Source of the DNA: Larix kaempferi
Lineage: Eukaryota > Streptophyta > Pinopsida > Pinales > Pinaceae
Reading direction: 5' to 3'
Assembly: GCA_027924585.1 (NCBI GenBank)
Contig: BSBM01001383.1
Coordinates: 3,558,001 to 3,622,000 of the forward strand
Length of the DNA: 64,000 bases
A program made the position numbers and the translations under genes. This document shows, one piece after another, positions 13,266 to 24,403 of the stretch. Each line of letters opens with the position of its first letter. Position 1 is the first letter of the stretch. Under the pieces are notes generated by a model. The model was not told where the DNA came from and made no database searches. It saw only the letters and a program-made list of their open reading frames with translations.

Positions 13266-13556
13266 GGACTATCATGAAGTTCTTGCTGTGCTGATTCCAA
13301 CGGTACCAACGGTTTGAGGAATGGACGTGGTATGATATCGCAATGGTTGTTTGAAAAATGGTAAGATCTCTATAAATAGGGTGTGGGGCCCATTGACGTG
13401 TGATTGTTACGTGTGAGTTTGGCAGAGCAATCGGAGCTCTTTCTTGATTTCTAGGAGATTCGACCATTGGTTTTCGATTTCGCGAGTATTAGGTAACCCT
13501 ATTCACCTTAGCCTTTTTAATTATGTCTTTTTTGGTTAGCGGCGGGCCCCTGAAGG

Positions 13557-13598
13557 CCGCGAAATTCCATGTTGGTCTTCCAACGTGGAATATCGCGG
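13557..13598. repeat. Large imperfect hairpin, 19-bp arms and 4-base loop
   Basis: Arms 13557-13575 and 13580-13598 are inverted copies with two mismatches around the loop TCTT (core TTCCATGTTGG / CCAACGTGGAA). It stands just before the 33-bp palindrome array and about 280 bp upstream of the antisense ORF. Confidence 0.85.
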
Positions 13599-13615
13599 GT
13601 TTCGCGTCCTTTTCC

Positions 13616-13794
13616 GCGATGAACATCGTGGGTTTGGGGCTAACAGTCGCGATGTTCATCGCAGCTGTTGGGCTGAAAGTCGCGATGTTCATCGCAACTA
13701 TGGGGTTGATAGTCCCGATGTTCATCGCGACTGTGTGGTCAATACCCGCGATGTTCATCGCGGGTTCTTTGATGAAAGCCGCGATGATCATCGT
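13616..13794. repeat. Six-copy palindromic array, exact 33-bp period
   Basis: The core GCGATGTTCATCGC, with GCGATG and CATCGC as inverted arms, or a close variant, starts at 13616, 13649, 13682, 13715, 13748 and 13781, each 33 bp apart. Spacers vary while cores stay. The array ends about 80 bp before the start of the spliced antisense ORF. Since 33 is a multiple of three, an RDVHR-containing peptide repeat can also be read on the + strand, but no domain supports translation. Confidence 0.9.
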
Positions 13795-13875
13795 GGCTTT
13801 TGATGGAAAAGCCGTGATGGAATTTTTTGAAATTTTTTTTCTGGTTCTTAAAAATTTTCTTTGTTTTTTGGCAGG

Positions 13876-15299
13876 ATGTTGAGGAGACCATTGGTGTCAT
13901 GGCGAGAGCGGGAGATGGAGGACTTGATGATTTGGATTCGGACTGATCAGGGGGTCCGATAGGCTATGGCTGTGATCGGGTTCCTGAAGTTCACTCAGAT
14001 TCCACCACTGCGTTCAGTAGGACCACTACTGAACAAATTGGTGAGTATTTGGGTCCCTGCAGAGGGTGCGTTCATTGTTGGGGGTGAGAGGTTAGAGATC
14101 ACCCTTACTGATGTATACTTTCTTACCGGGTTGCCTCGCTTAGGGGAGGTAGGGGATCTTCTGTCGAGGAGCCCGGTAGGTTTGGATATCGAGGATCTCC
14201 TAGAGACCTTCTGTGTTGCTGGGGTGATTGTGCAGAATAGCGCTTTGAGCCTGAGATCTTTACGGGAGTGGGACATGCGGGTTGTTGGGGCTTGTGTTTT
14301 GTGGGTGTTGGGTGCCGCAACACCACATTGTTTGTCGGGGGGACAAACGATGATGGTGGATTCTGTGCTGAGGGGGACCTACTACGCGTGGGGTTAGATG
14401 TTTTTGGATGGTGTTTGGAGAGATTTGGACAAGGTTAGTCAGGAGGGGGGAGATTTCTACTATGCCTTCTTCCTGTGTTGTTTCTTCTTTGATCGGGTAC
14501 CGACTTTGCGGCCACGGGTGCCGGTTCGAGACGGGTTGGTGAGCGAGCTGTGCATGGTACGGTGGGGGCAGATGATGCCCCGCAGTGGTGGTGGTATCCG
14601 CAGGTTCTTTTCACAGCATATGTATGAGCAGTGGGAGCAGATCCCCCTGCTGATTGATGACTATCCATATGCCGGTATGGATTATCGAGGAGATCCGGAG
14701 ATGCCTCGAGCCCAGGGACAGGCCTGGGGTTTAGCTGGTATGTTTTTGTGTTTTGTTCTCTACTATATCATGTGTTTTAGATGTTTTTGTTATGATTATA
14801 GTTAGATATTTATATGATGGTTCACTTGCGTGATTGTGCAGATGTTGGTCCTGTACCACTGGCCGACCATGTGGTTCGTAGGGGACGGGCGATGGTGGTC
14901 GTTCCAGCTCCTGTAGCGGTACCACCTCCTCATGCTCGAGGAGTTGGGCCTTGCGGTCGAGGAGCTAGGCCTCGAGATGATGCCGTGGAGGGTGTCCGAG
15001 AGACACTAGACATGATCCTGGCAGGATTGCCAGAGGATGGGTGGAGGGATTTGGATCAGGACATCGTCGAGCATTGTTTCGATGCACCTCGTGAGTGGCG
15101 CTCGATCCTGCTCAGAGAAGCATTGTTGGCGGCTGAGTGGAGGGATGGGGCTCAGCATGATCCGGCAGGGCCGGTGGAGGGGAGGATTCGGGTGCGAGAT
15201 GATCCAGCGGGGCTGGCGGAGAGGAGAGTTCGGGCTCGGCATGATCCGGCGGGGCCAGCGGAGGTGGTGCCAGAGGAGCCTGGAGACGATGATGACTAG
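13876..15299 (+). pseudogene. Antisense additional ORF of T, plant mobile domain (PMD)-like
   Basis: One + frame runs 13876-14737 and joins in frame to 14842-15299 through an apparent intron, about 439 codons ending at TAG 15297. In-frame TAGs at 13960 and 14395 break it. Residues 1-100 carry features typical of plant mobile domain proteins (PF10536): the start MLRRPLVSWREREMEDLMIW, then a pattern of LVSIWVPAEGAFIV, GERLEITLTDVYFLTGLP. The C-terminal third is charged with three DPAGPVE/RVR-like repeats and an acidic end. The ATG follows a pyrimidine-rich stretch ending TTTTTTGGCAG, like a splice acceptor, so an untranslated first exon is possible. PMD-type additional ORFs between pol and the 3' LTR are known in Tat-lineage elements; their role is unknown. 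Confidence 0.75.
14738..14841 (+). other. Apparent spliceosomal intron in the antisense ORF (104 bp)
   Basis: The donor reads G|GTATGTTTTT and the acceptor GATTGTGCAG|ATG. The interval is AT-rich and in the reading frame carries a stop. Removing it joins codon 288 (G+AT) and restores one continuous frame into the C-terminal exon. Splicing is inferred, not shown. Confidence 0.65.
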
Positions 15300-15479
15300 A
15301 TGATCTTGTATCTGCCCCCAAATGCTGATGAGCATATGGGGAAGTACCGTTTTGTACAGCTTATGTATTTTTGTATATTGGGTGCTGAGGGAAACTATGA
15401 CATGTTTGACTATATTATGATGTATATATATATGTTTTGGTATATAGTCGTGTATGCACATGGATGCATTTATTGTCTA

Positions 15480-15690
15480 TTTGCTTGCCCGTGGAGGCAT
15501 GTTTGATTTTCTGTATGCCCGTGGAGGCACATGTTATGCACATGGATGCGACATTTTTCTTTTTGTATATGCTCGTGGAGGCACATGTTATGCATGTGGA
15601 TGCATTTTTGTAATTTTTTATATATGCCTGTGGAGGCACATGTTATGCACGTGGATGCATTTTTGTTTATGCCCGTGGAGGTACATTTTG
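15480..15690. repeat. Short tandem repeats downstream of the antisense ORF
   Basis: GCCCGTGGAGGCAC or a near variant recurs five times (about 15489-15672), usually followed by ATGTTATGCAC and GGATGCATTTTT. Spacing varies from about 29 to 58 bp. Confidence 0.8.
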
Positions 15691-15696
15691 TATTTA

Positions 15697-16125
15697 CTAT
15701 ATGGTTTGATTGGTGTGCCAGTCAAGAATGTTGTTGGCCATATGGTATGCTACATTGTTGAGATTCCTTGGGACATGTGTGAATGAAATGGATTCAAACT
15801 GTCGAACCATTTTTTTAGTGCGCAAGAATTTTCTGAAAAGACAGGGATCGCATACCTGGTAATCATTGTTGAGCTGGGAAACAAGGATTTTTGAGTACAA
15901 GAAAATGTTAAGGTGACTTATGCTCATTTGGAAAGCTGCGGCCAGGAGACTGGTCACGGCATCATATTCAGCTTGGTTGTTGGTGGCGGCACCTATGCAC
16001 ACTCCATTGATGTGGATCAAATCATGTGAGGGGGAATATATTACCCAAGCTACAGAGGCCAGATTTGGGGACCAACGGCTTGCACCATCAGCGAAACCGA
16101 CGTAGCAGAGTGGAACAGGATCCAT
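15697..16125 (-). pseudogene. Extra RNase H-like domain of element T, after integrase
   Basis: A 142-codon frame with a plant/archaeal-type RNase H fold signature: FADGAS near residue 12, TNNQAEYDAV near residue 48 and a C-terminal HVPR..N..A motif. Two expected catalytic aspartates appear as Tyr (LYSKILVSQL and VAYHMAN), so it is probably inactive. It starts about 120 bp after the integrase frame ends. In Tat elements a second RNase H of this type normally sits between the first RNase H and integrase; here it is last. It may be a separate ORF or a displaced domain. Confidence 0.75.
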
Positions 16126-16239
16126 CTGTGGTCATGCAGAAAAAACAAATATTTAGGTTTTTTGAATTTTTTGCAAAAAACAAAATAAGACTATACAATA
16201 ATGGACAATGGTGTCCATCAGATTTTCTATGGGTAAAAT

Positions 16240-17945
16240 TACTTGAGGTACAACCCGTTACGTGGGTTGCATAGGGGGTTGCCTTCTGAATCGGTCAGAA
16301 TGTATGCCCCCTGCTTGAGGCAAGTGTGTATAATGTATGGGCCTTGCCACATGGACACAAAATTTCCTTTTCTGGTTTTGTCATGAGCTTGATCATAGGC
16401 GAGGACAAGGTCTCCTTCAGTAAAAGTTCTTGGGTGGACATGTTTGTCGTAACTCAGTTTGGATCAGTTCTTGGCTGCTTCCATGGTTTGGAGGGCTGTG
16501 CGCCGATCTTCATCGGCTTGCTCCAGGAGTAGTAAGCGTTTCTCAATTGGGGAAGTATCCAGTAGGAGTTCAACGGCCATATGTAGGGATGGAATATAGC
16601 ACTCGATGGGGAGGACGGATTCGACACCCTGAACTACATGGAAAGGGGTAAAACCGGTGGCGGTTTTGGTTGACGTGCGGTATGCCCATAGTGCCGGGAA
16701 GAGCATGTGGTTCCAATTTGATTTGTGTTTATCAACAATGCGCTGGAGGATGGTCTTCAAAATTTTATTAATCACTTCGATTTGGCCATTTCCTTAGGGG
16801 TAATAGGTAGAGGAGAAGTGGTGTTCAAATTTCATTAGGATTGATAATTCTCTCCAAACGGCATCTTCAAAGTGAGAGCCGTGGTTTGAGACGAGTTGCT
16901 TTGGAACTCCAAAACGAGCGATAACATGGTTGAGGAAAAAACGTGTTACGGTGTAGGCTTTGCAATTGTAAGTTGGCATGGCTTCCACCCACTTGGTGAA
17001 ATAATATACGGCCATAATGACGTGTTTATGACCGCCGGATGACGTGGGATTGCAATCTAGGAAGTCGATGGCCCATTTGCATAATGGTTCGACAGTGACG
17101 ACTGGATGAAGGGGGGCGGGTGGGGTTCTTTCCTTGGGGGCAAAAAGTTGGTAGTTTTGACAATGTTTGACTACGGTGTTGCAATCAGTAAATAATGAAG
17201 GCCAAAAGTAACCTGCATGGATGATCTTTTGGGCGGTGGCCATGCTAGAGAAGTGGCCTCCGCAGGCACCGCTATGGCAGTCATTAAGGACTTGTTCTGC
17301 CTCGTCATGAGATAGGAAGCGACGTAAGATGGTATCGATGCCGCGTCGATAAAGTACATCACCTAATAGGAGATATCGGGGGGCGTGGTGTCGTATACGA
17401 CGACGTCCATCACAATCAATGTGGGGTTGAATTTTTTGTGTGTGGAGGTAGATTAAGATGTCGCCGTACCATGGGTCGTTAGAAGAAATGATGAAAATGT
17501 GATCGTCAATGAGGTCCATTTGGATAGCGGGTGATGACGAAGAGGATGGGAAATCTGTGATGAGTTGAGCGAGTGCTAGGGCCTTGGTGCTCTTTGGGGT
17601 TCTGAAAGTTAGGTCGTATTCTTGTAGGATAATCACCCATTTAGCTATGCAGCCTTGAAGGAAGAGATGTGTCAAGATGTAAACCATTGGATTGGAATTG
17701 GCTACAACCATGGTGTGGCTCAGGAGAATGTAACGTCGCAGCTTTTGTACTGAAAAGATGACGGCGAGGGCCATCTTCTCTTCATGTCGGTAGTGGAGGG
17801 GTGGGCCTGAAAAGGTCTGTCTCACATAGTAGATGACATGCTCTTGGTGAGCAGTATCTTCTTGGACAAGAACTCCAGATACGGCATATTCGGATGCTGA
17901 AACATAGAGGGTGAAATATTTTGTGAAATCTAGAGGAGAGATCAA
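16240..17945 (-). pseudogene. RNase H and integrase of element T
   Basis: From the 5' end of the - strand: a degenerate gypsy RNase H (LYVSASEYAVSGVLVQED; the first Asp is absent), then a His/Cys zinc region (CHSGACGGHF...CQNY), then the integrase core and a C-terminal GDLVL..YD...WQGPYII segment ending at TAA about 16241. The core keeps the first Asp (WAIDFLD) and the Glu (QIEVINK), but the second catalytic Asp reads Asn (VSNHGSHF). A TAG at about 16794 splits the frame just before the Glu motif. Confidence 0.85.
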
Positions 17946-18028
17946 CAGGGCGTTCGTGAGTGATTTCTTTAAGTTGGTGAAAGCTGATTCTGCTTGTTGG
18001 TCCCATATGAAATGGGTATGTAGACGTA

Positions 18029-18676
18029 TTAGTCATAGGAAACCGTGGACCATTGTGGCATAGTCAGGGACAAAGCAGCAGAGGAAGTTGGACCTCCCTT
18101 GAAGGATATGAGTTGTCTTAATGTACGGGGTGACGGTAAGTCTACAATGGATTGGACTTTCAAAGGGTCTACAATGATGCCTTTTTCTGAAATGACGAAC
18201 CCCAGCAGGCGACCTGATGTAACGCAAAAGACACACTTGAGAGGGTTCAAGCGGATGTTGTATTTTCGACAATGCAAGAAAACTTGTCGAAAGTCGTCTA
18301 AATGGTCAGATCGTTTCTTGGATCGAGCGGTGAGGTCATCCAGATAAAATTTTATGATTCTGTGTAGATCGTGGAAGCAATAAGTCATGGCACGTTGGAA
18401 AGTGGCTCCAACATTTTTGAGACCGAAAGGCATGACGTGATAGGCGAAGGTTCCCCATGGGGTAGTGAAAGTTGTCTTGTATTGATCTTCTTTACGGATT
18501 TTGATTTGGTTATATCCAGAGAAACCGTCCATAAAAGAAAGGACCTCATGTCCCGCACATTCATCGATTAGTTGGTCAATGAAAGGTGTGGGGAAGTTGT
18601 CTTTGGGACAAGCAAGGTTGAGGTCTTGGAAATCAATACAAATGCATATGGTGTCCACTTTTTTGTTTACTGGCAC
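18029..18676 (-). pseudogene. Reverse transcriptase of element T
   Basis: A 215-codon frame with the gypsy RT blocks in order: CIDFQDLNLACPKD, FMDGFSGYNQI (motif A Asp present), VMPFGLKNVGATFQ, FYLDDLTARS (the YxDD box, here YLDD) and LGFVISEKGI. It is joined upstream to the linker and downstream to RNase H only through stops and shifts. Copies DNA from the element RNA in related elements; this copy is cut off from its neighbours. Confidence 0.88.
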
Positions 18677-18781
18677 TGGGTTTGAAACCTAGGTGGTGTA
18701 GGTAATAGGATATCTGAATCCTGCTTTTTAGAGTTTCTCAATCTCAGCCTTAATAGCTGGGAGCTTGGACGGGTGAATTGG

Positions 18782-20347
18782 TCATTGTTTCTGTCGAACA
18801 GGAAGCACATTGGGCCAAGTGTCGATGTGATGTTCCACAATTTTGGGATCGAGGCTAGGCATCTCGGTGTAAGACCAGGGGAAGATATCACAAAACTCTT
18901 GGAAGAGTTTCTTATATGCCTGAGTTTCCACTTGAGTGGATGATGCACCAAGTGAGATGAGCTCAGGTTTTCGAGGTGTGGTGGAAATGTCGATTTGTAT
19001 GATAGGGGAAATGTTGGACATGTTCCCCTCTTCGAAAGCATTTGGGGCTGGGATGGGGTCTTTGAACCAATCAACTTTAGTTGGTAGGAAATATTTTGAT
19101 TCGACTGATAGTTGGTTTTCTACGGTAGATGTAGACGCGTCAGGGAGGAAGTATGAGTGATGATGCATATCATCCCAAGGGTAGTCTGGTGCAGTGAGTG
19201 TTTCTAGAATTTGCTCATCAGTACGAAAGTAATCAGACCATAAATCAATGGGTTCTGATTTGTATGTGGTTGAAATCATATAGATGGTATTGATTTCTTC
19301 CGAAGAAGATGATTTCAGAGGGTAGATCTCCACGATGAGGGGAGGAGATATCTCTAAGTCAGCATTGTTAATCTCGTATAAGGCTGCTCTATAATATGGG
19401 AGATCAGGGCAGTGGTGTGAATAATGGCCATAAATGCCGCATATCGTACAAGGGTGGTTAGTGCGGAACGTTTTGTCGCAAGGTTGAGGAGGTGGCTCAA
19501 GTCTTACCACTGGAATTCCGGTGTCGTTATCCAACATATTCATGTGTTCTTGGAGTGTAGGTAATTGTGGACATTGATGAGTGGCATGGCCTACGTCGTC
19601 ACGCAACGAACACTTAGTGGGAATGCGAATAGTTGGGAGGTTCTTAGATACCTTAGGGGTTGCTGGGGGGGTGCGAGTTATGGGTCCAATGTTATAAGTT
19701 TGTGGACCTCTGCTCCCTGTGTTTCGTAATGGAGGTGGGGCGTTTCTGGACGTTGATGCCATAGTCACTATTAGGGGTGGTCTGTTTTGCAGATGAGTGA
19801 TAGGAGGGGGTGGGTGGTTAGTAGTAGGGATAGGTTGTACCGTTTGTAAAATAATAGTTGGAGTCGGTGGGGGGCTTGGAGTAGATAAGAACCATACATG
19901 TATCCTTAATGTTAAACCAGGAAGGTTGAGTGTAGCCATTACTGGCGAATTGACAACTCTGGAAAATGGGAACAAGAACGGGATAGTATGAATTGGCATT
20001 GTGCCAATATGAGTAGGCACTGTGGGTGTTTGTGGTAGTGATGAAGGTTGCTATGTGGTGTGCGACAGGGTGCACAAATCCGATGTTTTTTTTATTGGTA
20101 AAGGTTGTGGGATCGATGGAAATGTGGAAGTAATAGGTGACTCGGTGTAGATTCCAGGACCAATTGACGACACAAATGATGTCGGTGCGGTTTGAATGGT
20201 TTGTTCAATCATTGGTAGCACATTTTGAGGGGCTGCGGGGGCGTTAGGATCATAATATGTGAGTTGATCAATCTTGATAATGCGTCCTTCATGTGGGAAC
20301 ATCATGAGGCGAAAAACAGATGAAGCCACTGCTTTCATTTTGTACAT
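18782..20347 (-). pseudogene. Protease-RT linker of element T with a zinc knuckle
   Basis: Two overlapping frames (20347-20051 and 20020-18782) cover a Pro/Thr-rich spacer. A CX2CX4HX4C knuckle (CTICGIYGHYSHHC) lies near residue 190 of the longer frame. A second CCHC box between protease and RT, besides the one in gag at about 21.3 kb, is unusual, and the two are near copies of each other. The segment ends EHHIDTWPNVLPVRQKQ, the usual approach to RT. Confidence 0.7.
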
Positions 20348-20371
20348 ATAGCTACGTCCAAGAAGGAGGTT

Positions 20372-20800
20372 TTAGTTGAGCTGGGCATTGATCACTTTGA
20401 TGTCGATAAGAACTAATTTGCTGCCTAGTTCTATGGGTACGTTCGCCAAGAGGTCTTGTGGTTGAGCTGAGCACCCGTCGTAAGCTTGTAATGCCGTGGT
20501 TGATGGTTGTAAAGTGAGGGAGCCAAGTTTTTGCCACACAAGGGTGGACATGATGCAGGTTGAAGCTCCTTCATCGATGAGGCATCGATGCACAACAAGG
20601 TTTCGAATGTTTACTGATACTTGTAAGGCCAAATTTGATGGCAATCGAGGTTTGGCTTGGTATAAGTCAAAAGCCATCATGTGTGTGTCGTCAGGGTCTA
20701 CTCCTCCGATGGCGGATAGTAGTAGTTTTCGTTGTGCAGGGCATGTTTTCAGTACCTCTAAAGCAGACATAGCAGCGGGGGATTGTGCTAGGTCTTCCAC
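20372..20800 (-). pseudogene. Aspartic protease of element T
   Basis: A 142-codon frame with a retropepsin-like core: CLIDEGASTCIMS near residue 74 provides the D-x-G-A-S catalytic motif, with Glu in the middle position, followed by the hydrophobic flap region and VPIELG. It should cleave the Gag-Pol polyprotein. It sits between gag and RT in the usual order. Confidence 0.78.
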
Positions 20801-21033
20801 GACGTTATAATTGGATGCTGCGTGAGCATTAGGATTGTTGTTAATCCTTCACAAAGGGATGCGAGGGATTTTAGGTCCTCCGTCCAACGGCATATTTGGT
20901 ATGCGTAGTGGTTGATCTGGTGGAAGGGAGGTGGATGCGTTAGTGGGAGGAGTTTCTGGGGGTGGGCCGTAGTGATTCCTGCGAGTTTGGAGGTTAATGT
21001 CATTGGATGACATCATTAATAAATGGTGTGTGC

Positions 21034-23019
21034 CTAGATCCGTATGCTGATAATTAGTTGCGGCATAGGTGATTTGCTGCTGGGTGCAACAGATCCTTGT
21101 GGGGGATCCATAGGGTGAGTATTTACTACTCCCTGGTTTGGAAATGGGTTTTGCAAAATCATGGGTTGCGATTGATTAAGTGGAGCTGGATATCTAGCAT
21201 GGCCCTCGCATTGGTCATCGTTAGCCCAAAGTTTACGTGATTTCTCTAAATGGGGGCAGTTGTGAGTGTAGTGTCCATAGACTCCACATATAGAACATGG
21301 ATGGTTTGTTCTCAGGTTATTGTTTTTTGGTTGCTTGGGATGACGATCAAGATTCTGGTTGGGAGGAGCAGCATTGTTATTATTTGGAGGATTGGGAGGT
21401 GGACCTTGATTATGTTGTTGGTTGTTTCCACGGTTATGTCCTCTTCCATGATTTTGTTGTCCACCCTGGTTGCATTGGTTGTTTTGGTGTTGGGGCTGTT
21501 TGTGTTGTGTGTACACTTTCCCTTGAGTAGTGGGAGGATTTTGGGGTGCCGCAGGTGCGGTAGTAGGTTGCGTTGGATAATAAGCTAGTGGGGCTGGAGG
21601 TGGTCCAATTTCCTGCTGGGGGTGGCCCTGAGCTATTGGAAGTGTTGGGTTAGCTGGTGTAGCTTGCTGTGGGTAATACATTGGCTGTGCTGGTAAATGA
21701 ATTGGGTTCTAGGTGGCCGGTTGGTTATAGTATGTGGGTGGTACATATGTCGATGGCACTTTCCCATCGCAATGTTGTGGAAAAGAGGGTCCATGAGTGT
21801 GATGAGTCTGATTCGTTGGAGCGTACAAAGTTGTCGCTCCAGAATTAGATGTAGCCCTAGAGAGGTCTGGGGAATTTATGGTGCTCACCATGCTAAAAGG
21901 TTTATTTTGTGCCGTGACTTGGCCGATAATACCATCAGTAGCATGTGATTCCCCCGGAGCGTCACCGCGTGAAGAATCACCTCGTGGGGCATCTGGTATG
22001 ATGGTGTAGAGATAACTTGAATGGGCATAAATTAGGTCGAATTGCTGAGATTTTAAGATAGCTTCTTCCTATGACTGGGGTTGTTCGGAAGCTACGTCTT
22101 TGGCTATGAGGGGTAGGAGTGATTTAAGAAACCATTCCAAAAATATACGGTCATCCAATTTTATCTTACAGAGGCTACGACGCTTGCGCCACTCATGGAT
22201 ATGGTCGATGATGTGGGTATATGTGTTTTGTCTGCAAGACAACAGTATTTCAACTCCTGCATCATAGCGTACAGGTAGCTGAAAAAACTGAAGGAAAGTG
22301 GAGGCGAGAGACGTAAATGTATGGTGGGTCCCATGTGGTTTTTCGATGTACCACTTGGCTGCAGAGCCAGTGAACGTTTGTTGCAACAATCTTAGTTTAA
22401 TGGAGTCATCCACTCTGGAGTTAGATGAACACCATAGGTGAAATGAAATTATATGGTTTTGGGGATCCTCCCTAGGTTTTCCTTCAAACTTGGGGATGTC
22501 CGAGGGGAGTTTTGTAGGCATGGGTGGCCATGTAGGGTTGTGCCTGATAGGATCATTGGTTAACCTATCTAGGTATGGTAAGTTTGGACTAGCCATGTAA
22601 GGTAAAATAGCAGATGGGTGTGGCGTAGTGACTGGGACATAACTATTAATGGTGGCATTATGTAGTGGTCCAGTAGCCCCTAAGGGTATGCTAGGTATTG
22701 AAGGTATGTGTCCTCCAATCGTTGTGGTTTGGGATTGGCCAGCGCTCCCAAGTGCAACATGGGTTGCAGAGGAGTTAGGAATAGTGCCTGGAATTCCTGG
22801 AATTTGGGTTGTGGTAATTAGAGGTGGTGTGATTCCTATGTTGGGCATACCCATAATAGGAGGTAGTCTTGTGTTGGGCATACCTAAAGGTGGAGTGGCC
22901 CCTATATTAGGCAGGCCTAAAGGGGTTGTTGTTACCATGGGTGGCACAGTAGTAGAAGGGTTTGTGGATGTATCTCCAATAGTACTGGTGAAAAGTGGGT
23001 CATATTGTGATCCCGCCAT
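21034..23019 (-). pseudogene. gag of element T
   Basis: One frame, broken by two TAGs near 22069 and 21709, starts at 23019 (MAGSQYDPLFTSTIGDTS). Order: a Pro/Gly/Thr-rich N-terminal tract with several MPN/LPNIG repeats; the capsid core at about residues 165-300 (IPKFEGKPREDPQNHIISF, then WYIEKP..T...L...F); a Gln/Asn/Pro-rich tract; and one CCHC knuckle, CSICGVYGHYTHNC. Packages element RNA in related elements. The frame is nearly full length, in line with the high LTR identity. Confidence 0.85.
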
Positions 23020-23741
23020 GAGGTTGGTTGGTGATATTTCAGTAGGGTTTTCGGATTTAGCCTCAGAATCAGATGTGAAGTGAGGCTTGTCAGAATCGAA
23101 TGACTGTGTGTTTGGCCGATGACATGTCGATTCAAGGGATAAGGATCTACGTCTATGATGTGTAGATCCAAGTATACCGAACTGAGGGGTTTCACCTTGA
23201 AGACGACGAGATCGTCTTAAATTCTCAATGGTGAGAAATATTTTAAAAATTTCAGTGTAAGGTGGTGATGTAAAAAACTCAAAACCCTAATGCAACCATG
23301 AGTGCAAGAGGGGAGTGAAAAAACAAAGGCTCTCAGGCCAACAACCAACCTCAAAAAGCACTTATTATAGTAGTTGTTCTATAATAAGTGGAGGGATGCA
23401 ACAAAATTGGTCAGAATACCAAAAGTCAAACAATTCCTAGAAACAAGTGGTGTTATTAGACCAAAGGTGGGTAATGTATCATGCAAACACCTAACTAGAA
23501 GTATTGTGAGTCAACAAACGATATTCTCTGCAAGGTGATGAAATCCAAGTCAGACAATATAGAGTGTTGAATCAACGGCTAGATATCTCCCTACCGAGAG
23601 GGACACCAGGTAGACAATCCTAAAGAGTGGCAACGAGGATACCCCGTTCAAGACACGTTCGGTTGGGTGAATCTGTAGTTTGGTTCTATCGCCGCTGTAC
23701 ACCCTCTTGGATGTACATCGAGAACTTCGAAAGGTATCCTT
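23020..23741 (-). other. Leader of element T, gag-proximal part
   Basis: About 720 bp between the gag start and the copia insertion, with no domain-bearing ORF. It continues beyond P at 30728-30965. Confidence 0.6.
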
Positions 23742-24391
23742 TGTTGATGTATATGTAACTTTGGAATGTATTTCACATATATGTATATTGTATTCCTATA
23801 GAGATGTTATTATTCCTCTATACGGAAGTGTCGTCATTTATATTGTAAGTGTCGTAACTTATACTTGATGGGTTATTAGACCACCTTGTTTGGGGTCTGC
23901 CCTGTATAAGTCATGTGGGTCGAAGGGTTATTAGACCACCCTATTGGGGGTCGGCCATGTGGGTCAAAGGGTTATTAGACCACCCTATTGGGGGTCGGCC
24001 CAGTCAGCATTATATTATGTGGTTAAGTTCGAGCCTACATGAGTTAGGTAAAAAGGCAAGTCAAGTCAAGTATAAATAGAGTGCGGGAGGCACTCTATTT
24101 ACTCACTCACTTCTTACACATGCACTCAAAAAGGAGTGGCGCACTTATGGAGGAGGAGGATCTGCTGCTAGGTTATGGCTATCTCTCTTGGTTGGTTGTA
24201 TCATTGCTCTACCTATCTCTGAGGAAGTTATTGGGGTTTTTCACCTTTATGGTTTTCCCCAAGTAAATCTTTGTGTCTCTTGTGTGCTTGCATTATTGTC
24301 TCCATGATTGATATGCTGTAGATATGTTGTACATGTTGTTCTCTCAGTTAAGATCCTATATCAGATTGAAGTAAATTCTGAAAATTTAACA
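23742..24391 (+). mobile_element. 5' LTR of element P (650 bp)
   Basis: Tips are TGTTGATGTATATG and AAAATTTAACA. U3 holds three copies of GGTTATTAGACCACC (starts about 23871, 23926, 23970), each followed by a GGGGTC(G/T)GCC block. A TATA box (TATAAATA, 24071) and an adjoining hairpin (24074-24100) mark the promoter. Confidence 0.93.
24071..24100 (+). promoter_or_regulatory. TATA box with overlapping perfect 11-bp hairpin in the P LTR
   Basis: TATAAATA at 24071 overlaps the left arm AAATAGAGTGC (24074-24084); the loop is GGGAG and the right arm GCACTCTATTT (24090-24100). The 3' LTR repeats it exactly at 30412-30438. S2 has the same structure with paired changes. Confidence 0.75.
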
Positions 24392-24403
24392 TGGTATCAG
24401 AGC
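24392..24403 (+). other. Primer binding site of element P
   Basis: TGGTATCAGAGC directly follows the 5' LTR: the initiator tRNA-Met PBS common to plant copia elements. Confidence 0.92.

Noticed and set aside
13585-13803. RDVHR-repeat ORF, 72 codons
   Set aside because: The 33-bp period makes any frame repeat; no domain, and the hairpin/palindrome reading explains the pattern better. Kept as a repeat.
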